A DNA stretch of 64,000 bases, taken from positions 18,244-82,243 of the forward strand of contig QHXQ01000052.1 in assembly GCA_003223935.1 (NCBI GenBank), written 5' to 3'. A program made the position numbers and the translations under genes. The notes under the pieces were generated by a model, which did not search any database, was not told where the DNA came from, and worked only from the letters and a program-made list of their open reading frames with translations. Source of the stretch: Acidobacteriota bacterium. Its GTDB lineage: Bacteria; Acidobacteriota; Blastocatellia; Pyrinomonadales; Pyrinomonadaceae. Numbering within the stretch: the stretch's first letter is position 1; every line of letters begins with the position of its first letter. Below, piece by piece: positions 55,372-64,000 of this stretch.

Positions 55372-57239
55372 ATGTCTCTTTGTCCTCAATGCGGTGCGAG
55401 CACGTCGCCATCGGATCGCTTCTGCGGCGACTGCGGGCTGGCTTTGCCGCCGCCGATGGCCATGTCGGGCGAAGTGTCGGCCGCACCGCAGGACGCGCCC
55501 GCGCGCGCAGCCGCAGCCGCAGCCGGATCAGACGCGGCTGAGCGTGCAGACGCCCTGACCGTCATCAACACAACAGACAATACGACCGCCGCGCCGCCGC
55601 CAGCACGCGAAGAGCCTTCACGGGCCGGCGTGGCCGCCGCAACGTCAACGGACACGAATCAAGCGGTGCGCGAAACGGAACAGAGCGCGGACACAGGCGC
55701 GGGGGCGCGTGCGTCTGGAGACAACGAGGCTGCCGCATCCGGCGCAGTTGCGGCCGAGCATGTCGAAGCTAAGGCTGAACACGCCGAAGCTGCTGCCACC
55801 ACATTGGTTGAGCCGGCCGCCGCGCCGGTTGAGGAGACGGCTGCGCCCAGCGCTGTCATAGGCGAGTCGGCCGGTGCAGCGCAAAAGCCGGCGGCGACGG
55901 TGCGCAGTGGTTCGACAGGTCGGCTGCGTGCGCCCGCCAAGCAACTCGATGCGGGCACGCTCCTCTATAGTCGTTACGAGATCGTGCGGCGCATCGGCGG
56001 CGGCGGTATGGGCGCGGTTTATCTGGCGAAGGATCGCAATCTGGGCGATCAGCCGCGCGCCGTCAAAGAGATGATCCAGTCGCAGCTTGACGAGTCGCAG
56101 CACGAGAAGGCCATCGGCGACTTCAAACGCGAGTCCATGCTGCTCGCCTCTCTGGAGCATCCTTCGATCCCGACCATCTACGACTATTTTTACGACGACG
56201 CGGCCAGTCGTTTCTACCTCGTGATGAAATACATCTCCGGCGGCGACCTGCTCGCGCGCCTGCGCAACGCGCAGACGGGCCGGCTCGACGAGAAGACCGT
56301 CGCCGATTGGGGCCTGCAAGTCGCAGACGTGCTCGACTACCTGCACCGGCGCGACCCGCCGATCATCTACCGCGACCTCAAACCCGCGAATCTGATGATT
56401 GACGGCAACTCCGGCCGCATCATGCTGATTGATTTCGGCATCGCGCGTTGGGTCGCGCCGCAGGAGAAGGGCGTCACGGCCGTCGGCACGATGGGCTATG
56501 CGCCGCCTGAGTTGTTTGGCGGCAAGGCCGAGCCGCGCACGGACATCTACAGCCTTGGCGCGACGATGTTTCATCTGCTCACCGGCGCAGACCCGCAAGA
56601 CAATCCGTTACTCATTTTCGACTTCAACAAGAACCCGCGCCCGCGTCAACTCGCGCCTGCGATCTCAAACGAGATGGAAGCGATGCTGATGCGCGCCGTC
56701 GAGTACAAACCGGAGCATCGTTTCCGCTCGGCGGCGGAGATGCGCGACATGCTCGCGACTCATCTCGACAGACTGCGCACGGGCCAAGTGACATACACCA
56801 CACCGGGCGAGCCTGCGGGTTTGAAGACCATTCAGACCGAGATGGTCTATTGCGGCTTCTGCGGCGGCCGGATCGCAGCCGACGATCTCTACTGCGCACA
56901 CTGCGGTCAGCGCCAACCGCTCGCCGTCGCCAGTGCGGCATTGAGATCAGCTCATCGTTTCAGTTGCACAAAGAGAACAGTCTGGTCGGGCGCATCGATC
57001 CGAATTCGGGCATCTTCCCCGAAGTCGATCTCTCGCGCTTCGATCCGCACACGAAAGTCTCGCGCCGGCACGCGCGCATCTTTCGCAAAGGCGACGTCTA
57101 TTTGGTCGAAGACCTCGGCTCCATTAACGGCACGGTCATCAACGACTCACTCCGGCTCGCACCCCATCAACCGCGCGCCCTAGAGAGCGGCGACAAACTG
57201 CGTCTGGGCGAGACGACGTTGCATTTTTTGATCGGATGA
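55372..57239 (+). pseudogene. Ser/Thr protein kinase with zinc ribbons and C-terminal FHA domain, interrupted by a -1 frameshift
   Basis: The frame from 55372 encodes an N-terminal zinc ribbon (CPQCGASTSPSDRFCGDCG), a low-complexity Ala-rich linker, then the kinase domain (about 200-470): RRIGGGGMGAVYLAKDRN, AVKEM, YRDLKPANLMIDG, LIDFGIAR and GTMGYAPPE. A second zinc ribbon (CGFCGGRIAADDLYCAHCG) lies near 495. After about 56943 the reading shifts: the FHA core (FQLHKENSLVGRIDPNSGIF, KVSRRHARIF, DLGSINGTVIND) continues in the -1 frame to 57239. A single missing G at ttg(g)agatc would restore one frame. In the frame as it stands, 603 residues end in nonsense-like sequence at 57183. It may be a true mutation or an assembly error. 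Confidence 0.82.
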
Positions 57240-57241
57240 GA

Positions 57242-57333
57242 AAAGCAAGTGAGCAGTCAGCAGTCAGCAGTGAGCAGTCAGGACGAATGGCTGCTCTTAA
57301 CTGCGCGCTGCGCACCGCTCACTGCTCACTGTC
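57242..57333. repeat. 7-base-repeat hairpin, cagtcag type
   Basis: gtgagcagtcagcagtcagc units (57249-57280) face gctcactgctcactgt (57317-57332). The start codon of the RDD gene at 57336 is immediately downstream. Confidence 0.75.
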
Positions 57334-57335
57334 TT

Positions 57336-57830
57336 ATGAGTATTGAGCAGGCGGATTTAAGCATGGTTGGTGATGTTGCGCGCACGCAGGATGTGGAGTT
57401 GCGCGCGCCGTTCGCGTTGCGTTGCGGCGCAGCGTTGGTTGATTACACGGTCGTGGCCGGCATCGCGGCGTTTGCGACGCTGCTGGCACGCATGTTCGGC
57501 GGCGGTTCGCGCACCGCAGGCGCGACCGTCATGGAGTTCGGCTTCATCGCCGCCGCCGTCGTGGTGCTCGCGGACTTATTCGTGTTGCCGGGCTTGACGG
57601 GCCGGACGCTCGGCAAGTGGGTCACGGGTTTGCGCATCGAGCGGCGCGACGGCGAGCCGGTCGGCTTCTTGCGCGCGCTCGTACGCCACACCATCGGTTA
57701 TCTCGTCTCGCTCCTGACCTTGGGGCTTGGCTTTCTCCTCGCAGCCTTCAACCGTGAAGGGCGCGCGCTGCACGACCTGCTCGCGGGCACAGTAGTCGTG
57801 CGCGCGAGCGCGCGTGTGCGGCCACGTTAA
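57336..57830 (+). CDS. RDD-family membrane protein, 164 aa
   Basis: The ATG at 57336 (MSIEQADLSMVGDV) is used because upstream codons are in a repeat. The protein has three to four hydrophobic segments: CGAALVDYTVVAGIAAFATLL, GFIAAAVVVLADLFVL and HTIGYLVSLLTLGLGFLLAAF. The RDD-type motif GRTLGKWVTGLRIE and the ending RALHDLLAGTVVV are typical. Function in this family is not settled (transport or stress). It sits inside the phosphosignalling locus. Confidence 0.85.
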   Translation: MSIEQADLSMVGDVARTQDVELRAPFALRCGAALVDYTVVAGIAAFATLLARMFGGGSRTAGATVMEFGFIAAAVVVLADLFVLPGLTGRTLGKWVTGLRIERRDGEPVGFLRALVRHTIGYLVSLLTLGLGFLLAAFNREGRALHDLLAGTVVVRASARVRPR

Positions 57831-57856
57831 AAAAGACGCGCCGTTTTAGACACACT

Positions 57857-59368
57857 ATGACAAAAACATGTCCCGGTTGCGGGGCGACTGCTCCCGCAGA
57901 AGCGCGCTACTGTCGCCACTGCGGCACGGCTTTACGCACGACCGGCAGCGCGGGCGCTGAGACCATCTCGCCCCTCGCCAACACAGAGCCGCTCGTCGCG
58001 CCGCTCTTCGACACCGGCGAACTCAATGTTAAAGAGACGCAACTTAATCCTGCGCCGCCCTCCGGCTTGGGTGCTGAGACGAGCATCGACAGCGGCGAGA
58101 TCACGATCCCCGTCGTGCGCGCCGCACGCGCCGAACAGACAACGACGACAAGCGCGCCGGACACAGTTGCGCCAGCACAAGCAAATAGCGCTTCGGTAAC
58201 AACGAGCGATGCTTCATCTGCAACCACACAGCCAAGCGATGATGCGCCGGCCAATGATGGCGCGCCGGTTCAAGTCGTGCCGCCGCCGCCTGCGCCGCGT
58301 ACAACTGAACGACGCGCGAGCCGCGTGGGGGGCGTCGTTGGCGTAAGCGCCGTCGCGCTGTTGCTGTTGTGTGTCTTGGGCGCGAGCGTCTGGTTCGTGT
58401 TGCACCGGCGCGGCGTGACAGTGGCGACGACGAACACAAACACGAACGCGCCGGTCACGCTTGCGCCGGATGCACAGCAACAAGCGCAGGCGAAAGTGGC
58501 GGAAGCGCAAGGGCTGTTGAGCGCGGGCGATACGGTCGGCGCGACGGCGCGGCTGCGTGAAGCGATTGCGCTCGACCCGACGAACGCGGAGGCGCACCGG
58601 CAACTCGCGCAGTTGTTGTTGGAGAGCGGCGCGCGCCAGACCGCGATTGAAGAGTTGCGCGCCGTCACGCGCCTTGAGCCGAACGACAGAGATGCTTGGC
58701 GGCAGTTGGCCGAAGCGCAGTTCGCCGAAAAGTTGTACGCCGACGCGGCCGACAGTTATCACACGCTCATTGGTCTATCGGCCGATGAGCGCGCCGACGA
58801 ACGCCTGCAACTCGCCTACGCCGACGCCTTGCGCCTCGCCGGCCGCGCCGATGATGCAAGCGCGATCTACATAAAACTCGTCGCCTCGCCGCTGCCCGAT
58901 GTGGCGCGCACGAGCAAACAACGGCTGGCAGATATAACCGCGTCGGCCAAACCAACCGAGACGCCGCGCACACAGAACACAAACGAAGCGAGCGACGCGC
59001 AACCCACGCCTGCGAACCAAGCAGCCGCCAACGCCACGCCGCGCCCGCACGCATCGCCTGCGCCCGTGAATCCGTCTGCGCTCTCACCTGCCGAACACTA
59101 TCAACGCGGCGTCAGCCTGTGGGCGACGAATCGCAATGCAGCCGTCGCAGAGTTTCGCGCGGCGGCTGCGGGCAACGGCAACCCCGATGCTTATTATTAT
59201 CTCGGTCTCAACTTCGCCGAAGGGCGCGACCCGCGCACGTTGGGCCGCGCCGAACTCGTCGCCGCACTCGAATTCTTCCAACGCGCGCGCACGGGCCACT
59301 TCAGCGCCCAAGCACGCCGCTACGAAGACCAACTCGGTCAAGAGTTCGACCGCCGCCACAGGAAATAA
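57857..59368 (+). CDS. Zinc-ribbon, single-TM, TPR-repeat protein
   Basis: The protein (503 residues) starts with CPGCGATAPAEARYCRHCG, an intracellular zinc ribbon; a low-complexity Thr/Ala linker follows; one membrane helix (GVSAVALLLLCVLGASVWFVL, about 160-180); then TPR-like repeats (about 210-370): EAQGLLSAGDTVGATARLREA, NAEAHRQLAQLLLESGARQ, DRDAWRQLAEAQF. A Pro/Ala-rich linker and a C-terminal SEL1-like or TPR-like part (SPAEHYQRGVSLWA) end it. It may scaffold the kinase pathway across the membrane; inferred from context. Confidence 0.85.
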   Translation: MTKTCPGCGATAPAEARYCRHCGTALRTTGSAGAETISPLANTEPLVAPLFDTGELNVKETQLNPAPPSGLGAETSIDSGEITIPVVRAARAEQTTTTSAPDTVAPAQANSASVTTSDASSATTQPSDDAPANDGAPVQVVPPPPAPRTTERRASRVGGVVGVSAVALLLLCVLGASVWFVLHRRGVTVATTNTNTNAPVTLAPDAQQQAQAKVAEAQGLLSAGDTVGATARLREAIALDPTNAEAHRQLAQLLLESGARQTAIEELRAVTRLEPNDRDAWRQLAEAQFAEKLYADAADSYHTLIGLSADERADERLQLAYADALRLAGRADDASAIYIKLVASPLPDVARTSKQRLADITASAKPTETPRTQNTNEASDAQPTPANQAAANATPRPHASPAPVNPSALSPAEHYQRGVSLWATNRNAAVAEFRAAAAGNGNPDAYYYLGLNFAEGRDPRTLGRAELVAALEFFQRARTGHFSAQARRYEDQLGQEFDRRHRK

Positions 59369-59371
59369 AAG

Positions 59372-59488
59372 CAGGGACGTGTGACAGGCGACGTGTGACG
59401 AGTTAAAGATGACAAGTGACAGTTGACAGGTTAAACTTTGTTCCTGTCGTTCGGCTTGTCACTTATCACTCGTCACTTGTCACTGTAG
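59372..59488. repeat. 7-base-repeat hairpin, gtgacag/gtgacga type
   Basis: gtgtgacaggcgacgtgtga and gatgacaagtgacagttgaca (59384-59430) face cttgtcacttatcactcgtc and acttgtcactgt (59456-59488). It directly precedes the phosphatase start. Confidence 0.75.
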
Positions 59489-59493
59489 TTGTT

Positions 59494-61281
59494 ATGCCTG
59501 ATCTGATCGTCAAATACCCCGACCGCGCGCCCGACACGTTTCACTTGGGCCGCTTGCGCATCACCATCGGCCGCTCGGCACGCAACGACCTGTGCATCCC
59601 CGATCCGTTCGCCTCGCGCGTCCACGCCGAAGTGCGGCGCGAAGGCGATCAGTACGTCTTGCAAGATTTGGGATCGGCAAACGGCACGCTCTACAACGGC
59701 GATAGGGTCGAGAACGTGGTCGCGCTCGCGCCCGGCGGGCGCATCCAGATCGGCGAGACCGAGATCGAGTTCTTCGATCAGACGAGCGGCGCGCCCGTCG
59801 CCACGATGATCAACGACATGCCTTCGCCGCCGCCCGACGCGACCATCGCCTTCGACTCCGGGCATCGCACCACATCTGGCCTCCTTGAAGCCATCGAAGG
59901 CGCGCGCACGCAAAAGTCCGGCGAGATCAGACGCGCAACCACCGTGCTCGCGCAGCAACGCGCGCAGCCGAGCATGCCGCAAGTCGCAGCCGCACCCGCC
60001 ACCTCAGTCGATCAGCACGGCGATCTGCTCGCACTCATCAGCAAGGTCTCGGTCACGCTGCTCGCGCCCGCGACGCTCGACGAAACGCTCCGGCAAGTGA
60101 CGGCGCTCGTCTTCGAGGCCGTGCCGGCCGACCGCTGTCTCATCATGCTGCGCGACGAAAAGATTGGCGAGTTGCAAGTGCGCGTGGCGCAACTGCGCGA
60201 GAACAAGGGCGACATCGGCGAGATTCGCGTCAGCCGCTCGATCATCGAAGAGGTTATCAGCCAAGGGCGCTCGGTGCTAACTTCCGATGCGCAGCACGAC
60301 CCGCGTTTCATGTCTTCGACGATGACGATTCAGGGTATCCGCTCTGTCTTGGCCGTCCCGCTCGGCGTCGGCGAAAAAATCTTCGGCATGATCTACGCCG
60401 ACTCACCGCTTGCGGAAGCGCGCTTCACACAAGACCACTTGACGGTCTTGACGACGCTTGCTTCGGTCGCCGCGATCCGCGTCGAGAACACGCGGCTCGT
60501 CGAAGAACAGATTGATCGTGAGCGGCTGGAGCGCGAGTTGAATCTCGCGCGCGAGATTCAGCAGCGCTTCCAACCGACCTCGCCGCCCGTTGTGTCCGGC
60601 TACGAGTTGCAAGGCATCAGTTTCCCCTGCTACGAGATCGGCGGCGACTACTACGACTTCATCGAGCGCCCCGACGGCCGGCTCATCATCGCGCTGGGCG
60701 ATGTGTCGGGCAAAGGTACTTCGGCGGCACTACTGATGTCGTCGCTGCATGCGGCAATTCACGCGCAGATCACTGCGCATCAGTCGCTCTGCGCCATGAT
60801 CTCGGCTGTGAATCGTTATCTGGCCGACACGATTCCGCCCAATCGTTTCATCACGCTCTTCTGCGCCGAGCTTGACTCAGAGACGGGCGCGCTCACCTTC
60901 ATCAACGCGGGCCATAACCCGCCGCTCATCGTCCACGCCGCCGGCACGATGGAACAACTCGGCGCGGGCGGCATGCCGCTCGGCATCCTCCAGACCGCGC
61001 CCTACCGCGAAGGCAAGTCCCAACTCCAACCCGGCGACGCGCTCGTCATCTACTCGGACGGCGTGACCGAGACGCAGAACCCACAGGGCGAAGAGTTCGG
61101 CCCGCTCCGCCTCTACGACGTAGTCGCGCGCAACCTCGACACGACCGCCTCCGGCATCCGCGACAAGATCGAAGCCGCCCTGACCAAGTTCGCGCAAGGC
61201 ACAGCCGCCGGTGACGACATCACCCTCGTCATCGTCAAACGCCAAGCCGAAGGCGTGATGGTCGCATCAAGTCGCGGTTGA
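59494..61281 (+). CDS. FHA-GAF-SpoIIE (PP2C-type) phosphatase
   Basis: Start ATG 59494 (MPDLIVKYPDRAPD) is chosen; the upstream part is repeat. The 595-residue protein has an FHA domain (1-95: RITIGRSARNDLCIPDPFAS, LQDLGSANGTLYNG), an Ala-rich linker, a GAF domain (about 170-330: SVLTSDAQHDPRFMSSTM, LAVPLGVGEKIFGMIYAD), a short coiled coil (LVEEQIDRERLERELNLARE), and a PP2C/SpoIIE domain (about 370-590): YEIGGDYYDFIE, IALGDVSGKGTSAALLMSS, NAGHNPPLIV, GDDITLVIVKR. It probably dephosphorylates a target of the local kinase. Confidence 0.93.
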   Translation: MPDLIVKYPDRAPDTFHLGRLRITIGRSARNDLCIPDPFASRVHAEVRREGDQYVLQDLGSANGTLYNGDRVENVVALAPGGRIQIGETEIEFFDQTSGAPVATMINDMPSPPPDATIAFDSGHRTTSGLLEAIEGARTQKSGEIRRATTVLAQQRAQPSMPQVAAAPATSVDQHGDLLALISKVSVTLLAPATLDETLRQVTALVFEAVPADRCLIMLRDEKIGELQVRVAQLRENKGDIGEIRVSRSIIEEVISQGRSVLTSDAQHDPRFMSSTMTIQGIRSVLAVPLGVGEKIFGMIYADSPLAEARFTQDHLTVLTTLASVAAIRVENTRLVEEQIDRERLERELNLAREIQQRFQPTSPPVVSGYELQGISFPCYEIGGDYYDFIERPDGRLIIALGDVSGKGTSAALLMSSLHAAIHAQITAHQSLCAMISAVNRYLADTIPPNRFITLFCAELDSETGALTFINAGHNPPLIVHAAGTMEQLGAGGMPLGILQTAPYREGKSQLQPGDALVIYSDGVTETQNPQGEEFGPLRLYDVVARNLDTTASGIRDKIEAALTKFAQGTAAGDDITLVIVKRQAEGVMVASSRG

Positions 61282-61285
61282 TCAT

Positions 61286-61744
61286 TCAACGCCGCGCGAG
61301 GCTCTCTTTGATCCGTTCGGCGCTCTTCTCGCCGATGCCGTCAACCAACTCAAGCCCGCCGCCGCCGACGAATTTTTTTAGATCGTCAATTGATGAGATT
61401 TTGAACTGCTGATAGAGCGTGGCGGCGGTCTTGAGGCCGATGCCGCTTATGTCCAATAGATCAAGGACGGATTCGGGCGTCTCGGTGGTGAGTCGTTCGT
61501 AAGCCTCGAACGTGCCGCGCTCGACGAGTTCCACGATCTTGCCGCTAATGGCTTTGCCGACGCCGGGAATCTCCTGCAAGCCCTTGACACCTTCTGCGCG
61601 CGCGATCTTTTCGAGTGGAGTCGGCCAAACTTCGATCATCTCGGCGGCGTTGCGATAGGAGCGAATGCGAAAGCGATCTTCGCCGCGTATCTCCATCAGC
61701 ATGGCCAGCCGCTCGAAGCGCCGCGCGATCTCTTCGTTGGTCAT
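61286..61744 (-). CDS. PolX N-terminal-like helix-hairpin-helix protein, 152 aa
   Basis: The start at 61744 (MTNEEIARRFERLAMLMEIRG) is preferred; a frame from 61870 adds 42 basic residues with no ribosome site. Residues 1-65 match the 8-kDa-type domain of family X polymerases (RIRSYRNAAEMIEVWPTPLE), and 70-150 contain two HhH motifs (GLQEIPGVGKAISGKIVELV; LLDISGIGLKTAATLYQQF; LVDGIGEKSAERIKE). The palm and PHP nuclease domains are missing, so it is a DNA-binding part only. Role in repair is likely. Confidence 0.8.
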   Translation of the reverse strand: MTNEEIARRFERLAMLMEIRGEDRFRIRSYRNAAEMIEVWPTPLEKIARAEGVKGLQEIPGVGKAISGKIVELVERGTFEAYERLTTETPESVLDLLDISGIGLKTAATLYQQFKISSIDDLKKFVGGGGLELVDGIGEKSAERIKESLARR

Positions 61745-61936
61745 AAAACTCTTTCCGGTGAAGAGGCCAAATGTCCGCCGCTTCAGTGCTCGCAGTTGTG
61801 TGGTTAAGCCGTGCTTGCGCCGTCTGCCGGGCAGCTTGCGTTCGCCAATTTTGCTTCTGCCGCGAGGCATCCGTTTGCCGATTATGATACTCTAATCTGT
61901 TCAACTCCCAATCAATTTTTACTCTTGAGGTTCACG

Positions 61937-64000
61937 ATGAAAATTAGACGGTTTATGTGCGCGCTGTTGGGCGTGCTGCTGACGCTTTCGTCGCTCGGCT
62001 CTATCGCGCGAGCGGACGAGGGCATGTGGCCGTTCAATAACGTGCCGAAGGCTGAGATCAAAAAGCGTTACGGCTTCGATGTGACCGACGCATGGTTGAA
62101 GCACGTGCAGCTTGCGTCCGTGCGTTTCAACAACGGCGGCTCTGGTTCGTTCGTCTCGCCCGAAGGGTTGGTGTTGACGAACTATCACATCGTCGAGGAT
62201 TTCGTCGGCGAGTTCAGCACGGCGCAGAAGGACTACGCCAAAGAAGGTTTCCTTGCGCGCACGCGCGCCGAGGAGATGAAGATTCCAAACCTCGAACTGA
62301 ACGAACTTGTGAGCATCGAGGATGTGACAGATCGCGTGAACGCGAACGTTAAGCCCGACATGTCTGCGGCCGATGCGCTCGCTGCACGCCGCACGGCGAT
62401 TGCGGCCATCGAAGCCGAATCAACGAAAGCGACGGGCTTGCGCTCGGATGTCATCACGCTCTATCAAGGCGGGCAGTACAATCTCTATCGCTATAAGAAG
62501 TACACGGACGTGCGGCTCGTCTTTGTGCCGGAGTTTCAAGCGGCGTTCTTTGGTGGTGATCCAGATAATTTCAACTTCCCGCGCTTCAACATAGACATGT
62601 CGCTCGTGCGCGTCTATGAAAACGATCAGCCGGTGCATCCGGCCGAGTATCTGAAGTGGTCAACGACGGGCACGAAGGAGGGCGACCTTGTGTTCGTCAC
62701 CGGCAACCCCGGCTCGACTTCGCGCTTGAACACCGTCGCCAATCTCGAATACTTGCGCGACGTTTCGATCCCGCTCATCATCCGCACGCTCGAACACCGC
62801 GAGGCGGTCTTGAAAGCTTACATGGCGCAAGGTGAAGAGCAGACGCGGCGCGGACAGAACGAATTGAACGGCGTGCAGAACAGCTTAAAGGTCTATCGCG
62901 GCCAACTCGGGGGCCTGAAAGATGCGAGCCTGATGGCGCGCAAGACGAAAGAGGAGCAGGCGCTCCGGCAATCTATCGCATCCGATCCGCGTCGGCAGAA
63001 AGAGTACGGTAGCGCGTTCGATGCCATCGCCAGCGCACGCAAAAACTTCGCGTCGTATGAGCGCGACCGGCGCTTCCTCGATCTATCGGCCGGCTTCAAC
63101 ACGCAACTCTTCGGTTACGCGCGTGCGCTTGTGCGCTATGCGGCCGAGAGCGCGAAGCCGAACGGCGAGCGGCTGCCAGAATACGCCGACCCACGTTTGC
63201 CCGCGCTCGGTGCGGCCCTCGCCGCCGACACGCCGCTCTATCTCGACTTCGAGAAACTGAAACTCGCAGACTCGCTCAACTTCATGGCGTCCGAATACGG
63301 CAAAGACGATCCGCTCGTCGTGCGCGTCTTGAAAGGCAAGACGCCTGAAGCGCGCGCCGCCGAGTTGATTGACGGCACGAAATTGAAAGACGCCGCTTTC
63401 CGCGCGCAACTCTTCAAAGGCGGCAAAGCTGCGATTGATGCTGAGGCCGATCCGATGCTCGAACTCGCGCGCTCGATTGACGCGGAAGCGCGTGCCGTGC
63501 GTAAGCGTTACGAAGATAGTGTCGTCAGCGTCGAACGCAACGCCTACGGGCAGATCGCGCATGCGCTGTTTGAGACTGAAGGCACGAAGCTCTATCCCGA
63601 TGCGACGTTCACTTTGCGCATCTCCTACGGCGCGGTCAAGGGCTACAACGAGAACGGCCGACACGTCGCGCCCTACACCACGCTCGGCGGCTTGTACGAA
63701 CGCGCGGCGCAGCACAAGTATCAGTTCCCCTACAATCTGCCGCAGCGTTGGCTCGACAAGAGAACGGCGCTCGATCTCAAGACGCCGTTCAACTTCGTCT
63801 CGACCAACGACATCATCGGCGGTAACTCCGGCTCGCCGACGATCAACAAGCAAGGCGAACTTGTGGGCCTCATCTTTGACGGCAACATCCAATCGCTCGT
63901 CGGCAACTTCATCTACGACGAGTCGGTCAACCGCGCCATCTCGGTTGACTCGCGCGGCATGCTCGAAGTCATGCGCAAGATGTTTGGCGCGAGCGAACTC
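61937..64000 (+). CDS. Peptidase S46 family (DPP7/DPP11-like), 3' end cut by window edge
   Basis: Start ATG 61937 gives a signal peptide (MKIRRFMCALLGVLLTLSSL, cleavage near ARA-DEG). The mature part begins EGMWPFNNVP, the S46 hallmark. Catalytic features are TNYHIVEDF (His), FFGGDPDNFNFPRF (Asp) and GGNSGSPTINKQGELVGLIFD (Ser). The trypsin-like halves are separated by a long helical domain (about 270-480). It removes N-terminal dipeptides from peptides in the periplasm. About 688 codons are visible; the family has about 700-720, so the end is close to the window edge. Confidence 0.92.
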   Translation, partial: MKIRRFMCALLGVLLTLSSLGSIARADEGMWPFNNVPKAEIKKRYGFDVTDAWLKHVQLASVRFNNGGSGSFVSPEGLVLTNYHIVEDFVGEFSTAQKDYAKEGFLARTRAEEMKIPNLELNELVSIEDVTDRVNANVKPDMSAADALAARRTAIAAIEAESTKATGLRSDVITLYQGGQYNLYRYKKYTDVRLVFVPEFQAAFFGGDPDNFNFPRFNIDMSLVRVYENDQPVHPAEYLKWSTTGTKEGDLVFVTGNPGSTSRLNTVANLEYLRDVSIPLIIRTLEHREAVLKAYMAQGEEQTRRGQNELNGVQNSLKVYRGQLGGLKDASLMARKTKEEQALRQSIASDPRRQKEYGSAFDAIASARKNFASYERDRRFLDLSAGFNTQLFGYARALVRYAAESAKPNGERLPEYADPRLPALGAALAADTPLYLDFEKLKLADSLNFMASEYGKDDPLVVRVLKGKTPEARAAELIDGTKLKDAAFRAQLFKGGKAAIDAEADPMLELARSIDAEARAVRKRYEDSVVSVERNAYGQIAHALFETEGTKLYPDATFTLRISYGAVKGYNENGRHVAPYTTLGGLYERAAQHKYQFPYNLPQRWLDKRTALDLKTPFNFVSTNDIIGGNSGSPTINKQGELVGLIFDGNIQSLVGNFIYDESVNRAISVDSRGMLEVMRKMFGASEL

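Noticed and set aside
56930..56990. Programmed -1 frameshift joining kinase and FHA domains
   Set aside because: No X-XXY-YYZ heptamer in the right frame and no clear downstream pseudoknot; a single-base deletion explains the data better.

Overview
The window looks like chromosome of a GC-rich member of the Acidobacteriota, most likely Blastocatellia. This is inferred from the gene mix and not from a marker gene: bacillithiol genes (YpdA-like reductase, BshC), tandem MacB-type permeases, zinc-ribbon/FHA/Ser-Thr-kinase proteins, an S46 peptidase, an atpD-atpC pair away from the other ATP synthase genes, and many short-repeat hairpins. No rRNA, complete tRNA, CRISPR array, transposase or prophage was seen. 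Most genes look like resident housekeeping or accessory genes. Two stretches are visibly poorer in GC (about 27.3-27.9 kb and 52.1-53.8 kb).

Layout. 0-0.9 kb: YpdA-like reductase (cut by the window edge). 1.1-6.4 kb: a minus-strand set of a phosphoesterase, a lipase, an 81-aa protein, a gingipain/caspase-like C25 peptidase and a 114-aa Cys/Gly-tailed protein. 6.8-11.5 kb: aldolase, bshC, mutL. 11.6-16.7 kb: HAD phosphatase, biotin carrier and biotin carboxylase, membrane proteins, a CDP-alcohol phosphatidyltransferase. 16.8-20.4 kb: coiled-coil protein, greA, a group III-like phosphofructokinase, then two adjacent genes interrupted by in-frame TGA exactly where selenocysteine is expected (a GrdB-family protein and a peroxiredoxin). 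20.8-28.7 kb: secreted DUF11/lamin-tail protein, RlmI-like methyltransferase, a 14-unit 21-bp tandem array, a second coiled-coil paralogue, queA, a HicBA pair whose toxin carries an amber codon, a lipoprotein, an SDR. 28.8-34.3 kb: CtpA protease, glycosyltransferase, an intact hicAB tied to pdxJ, ruvB. 34.4-40.5 kb: atpC-atpD, small proteins, lytic transglycosylase, methylmalonyl-CoA mutase. 40.6-43.8 kb: oligopeptide ABC ATPases and a YIP1 protein. 43.9-51.9 kb: MacA-like adaptor, one ATPase and four tandem MacB-type permeases. 52.4-54.4 kb: secreted calcium-binding-like protein. 54.7-61.3 kb: a phosphosignalling locus (FHA protein, kinase-FHA with a frameshift, RDD protein, TPR protein, FHA-GAF-PP2C phosphatase). 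61.3-64 kb: PolX-N-like helix-hairpin-helix protein and an S46 peptidase (cut by the edge).

Three things stand out. First, the neighbouring selenoprotein genes, one with a hairpin closely resembling a bacterial SECIS. Second, about fifteen intergenic elements made of tandem 7-base units, most with a complementary 7-base-phased arm, each using a different heptamer. Third, the 1.1-6.4 kb hydrolase cluster, which could be an undescribed effector or cell-death type module; that last idea is inference from content only.
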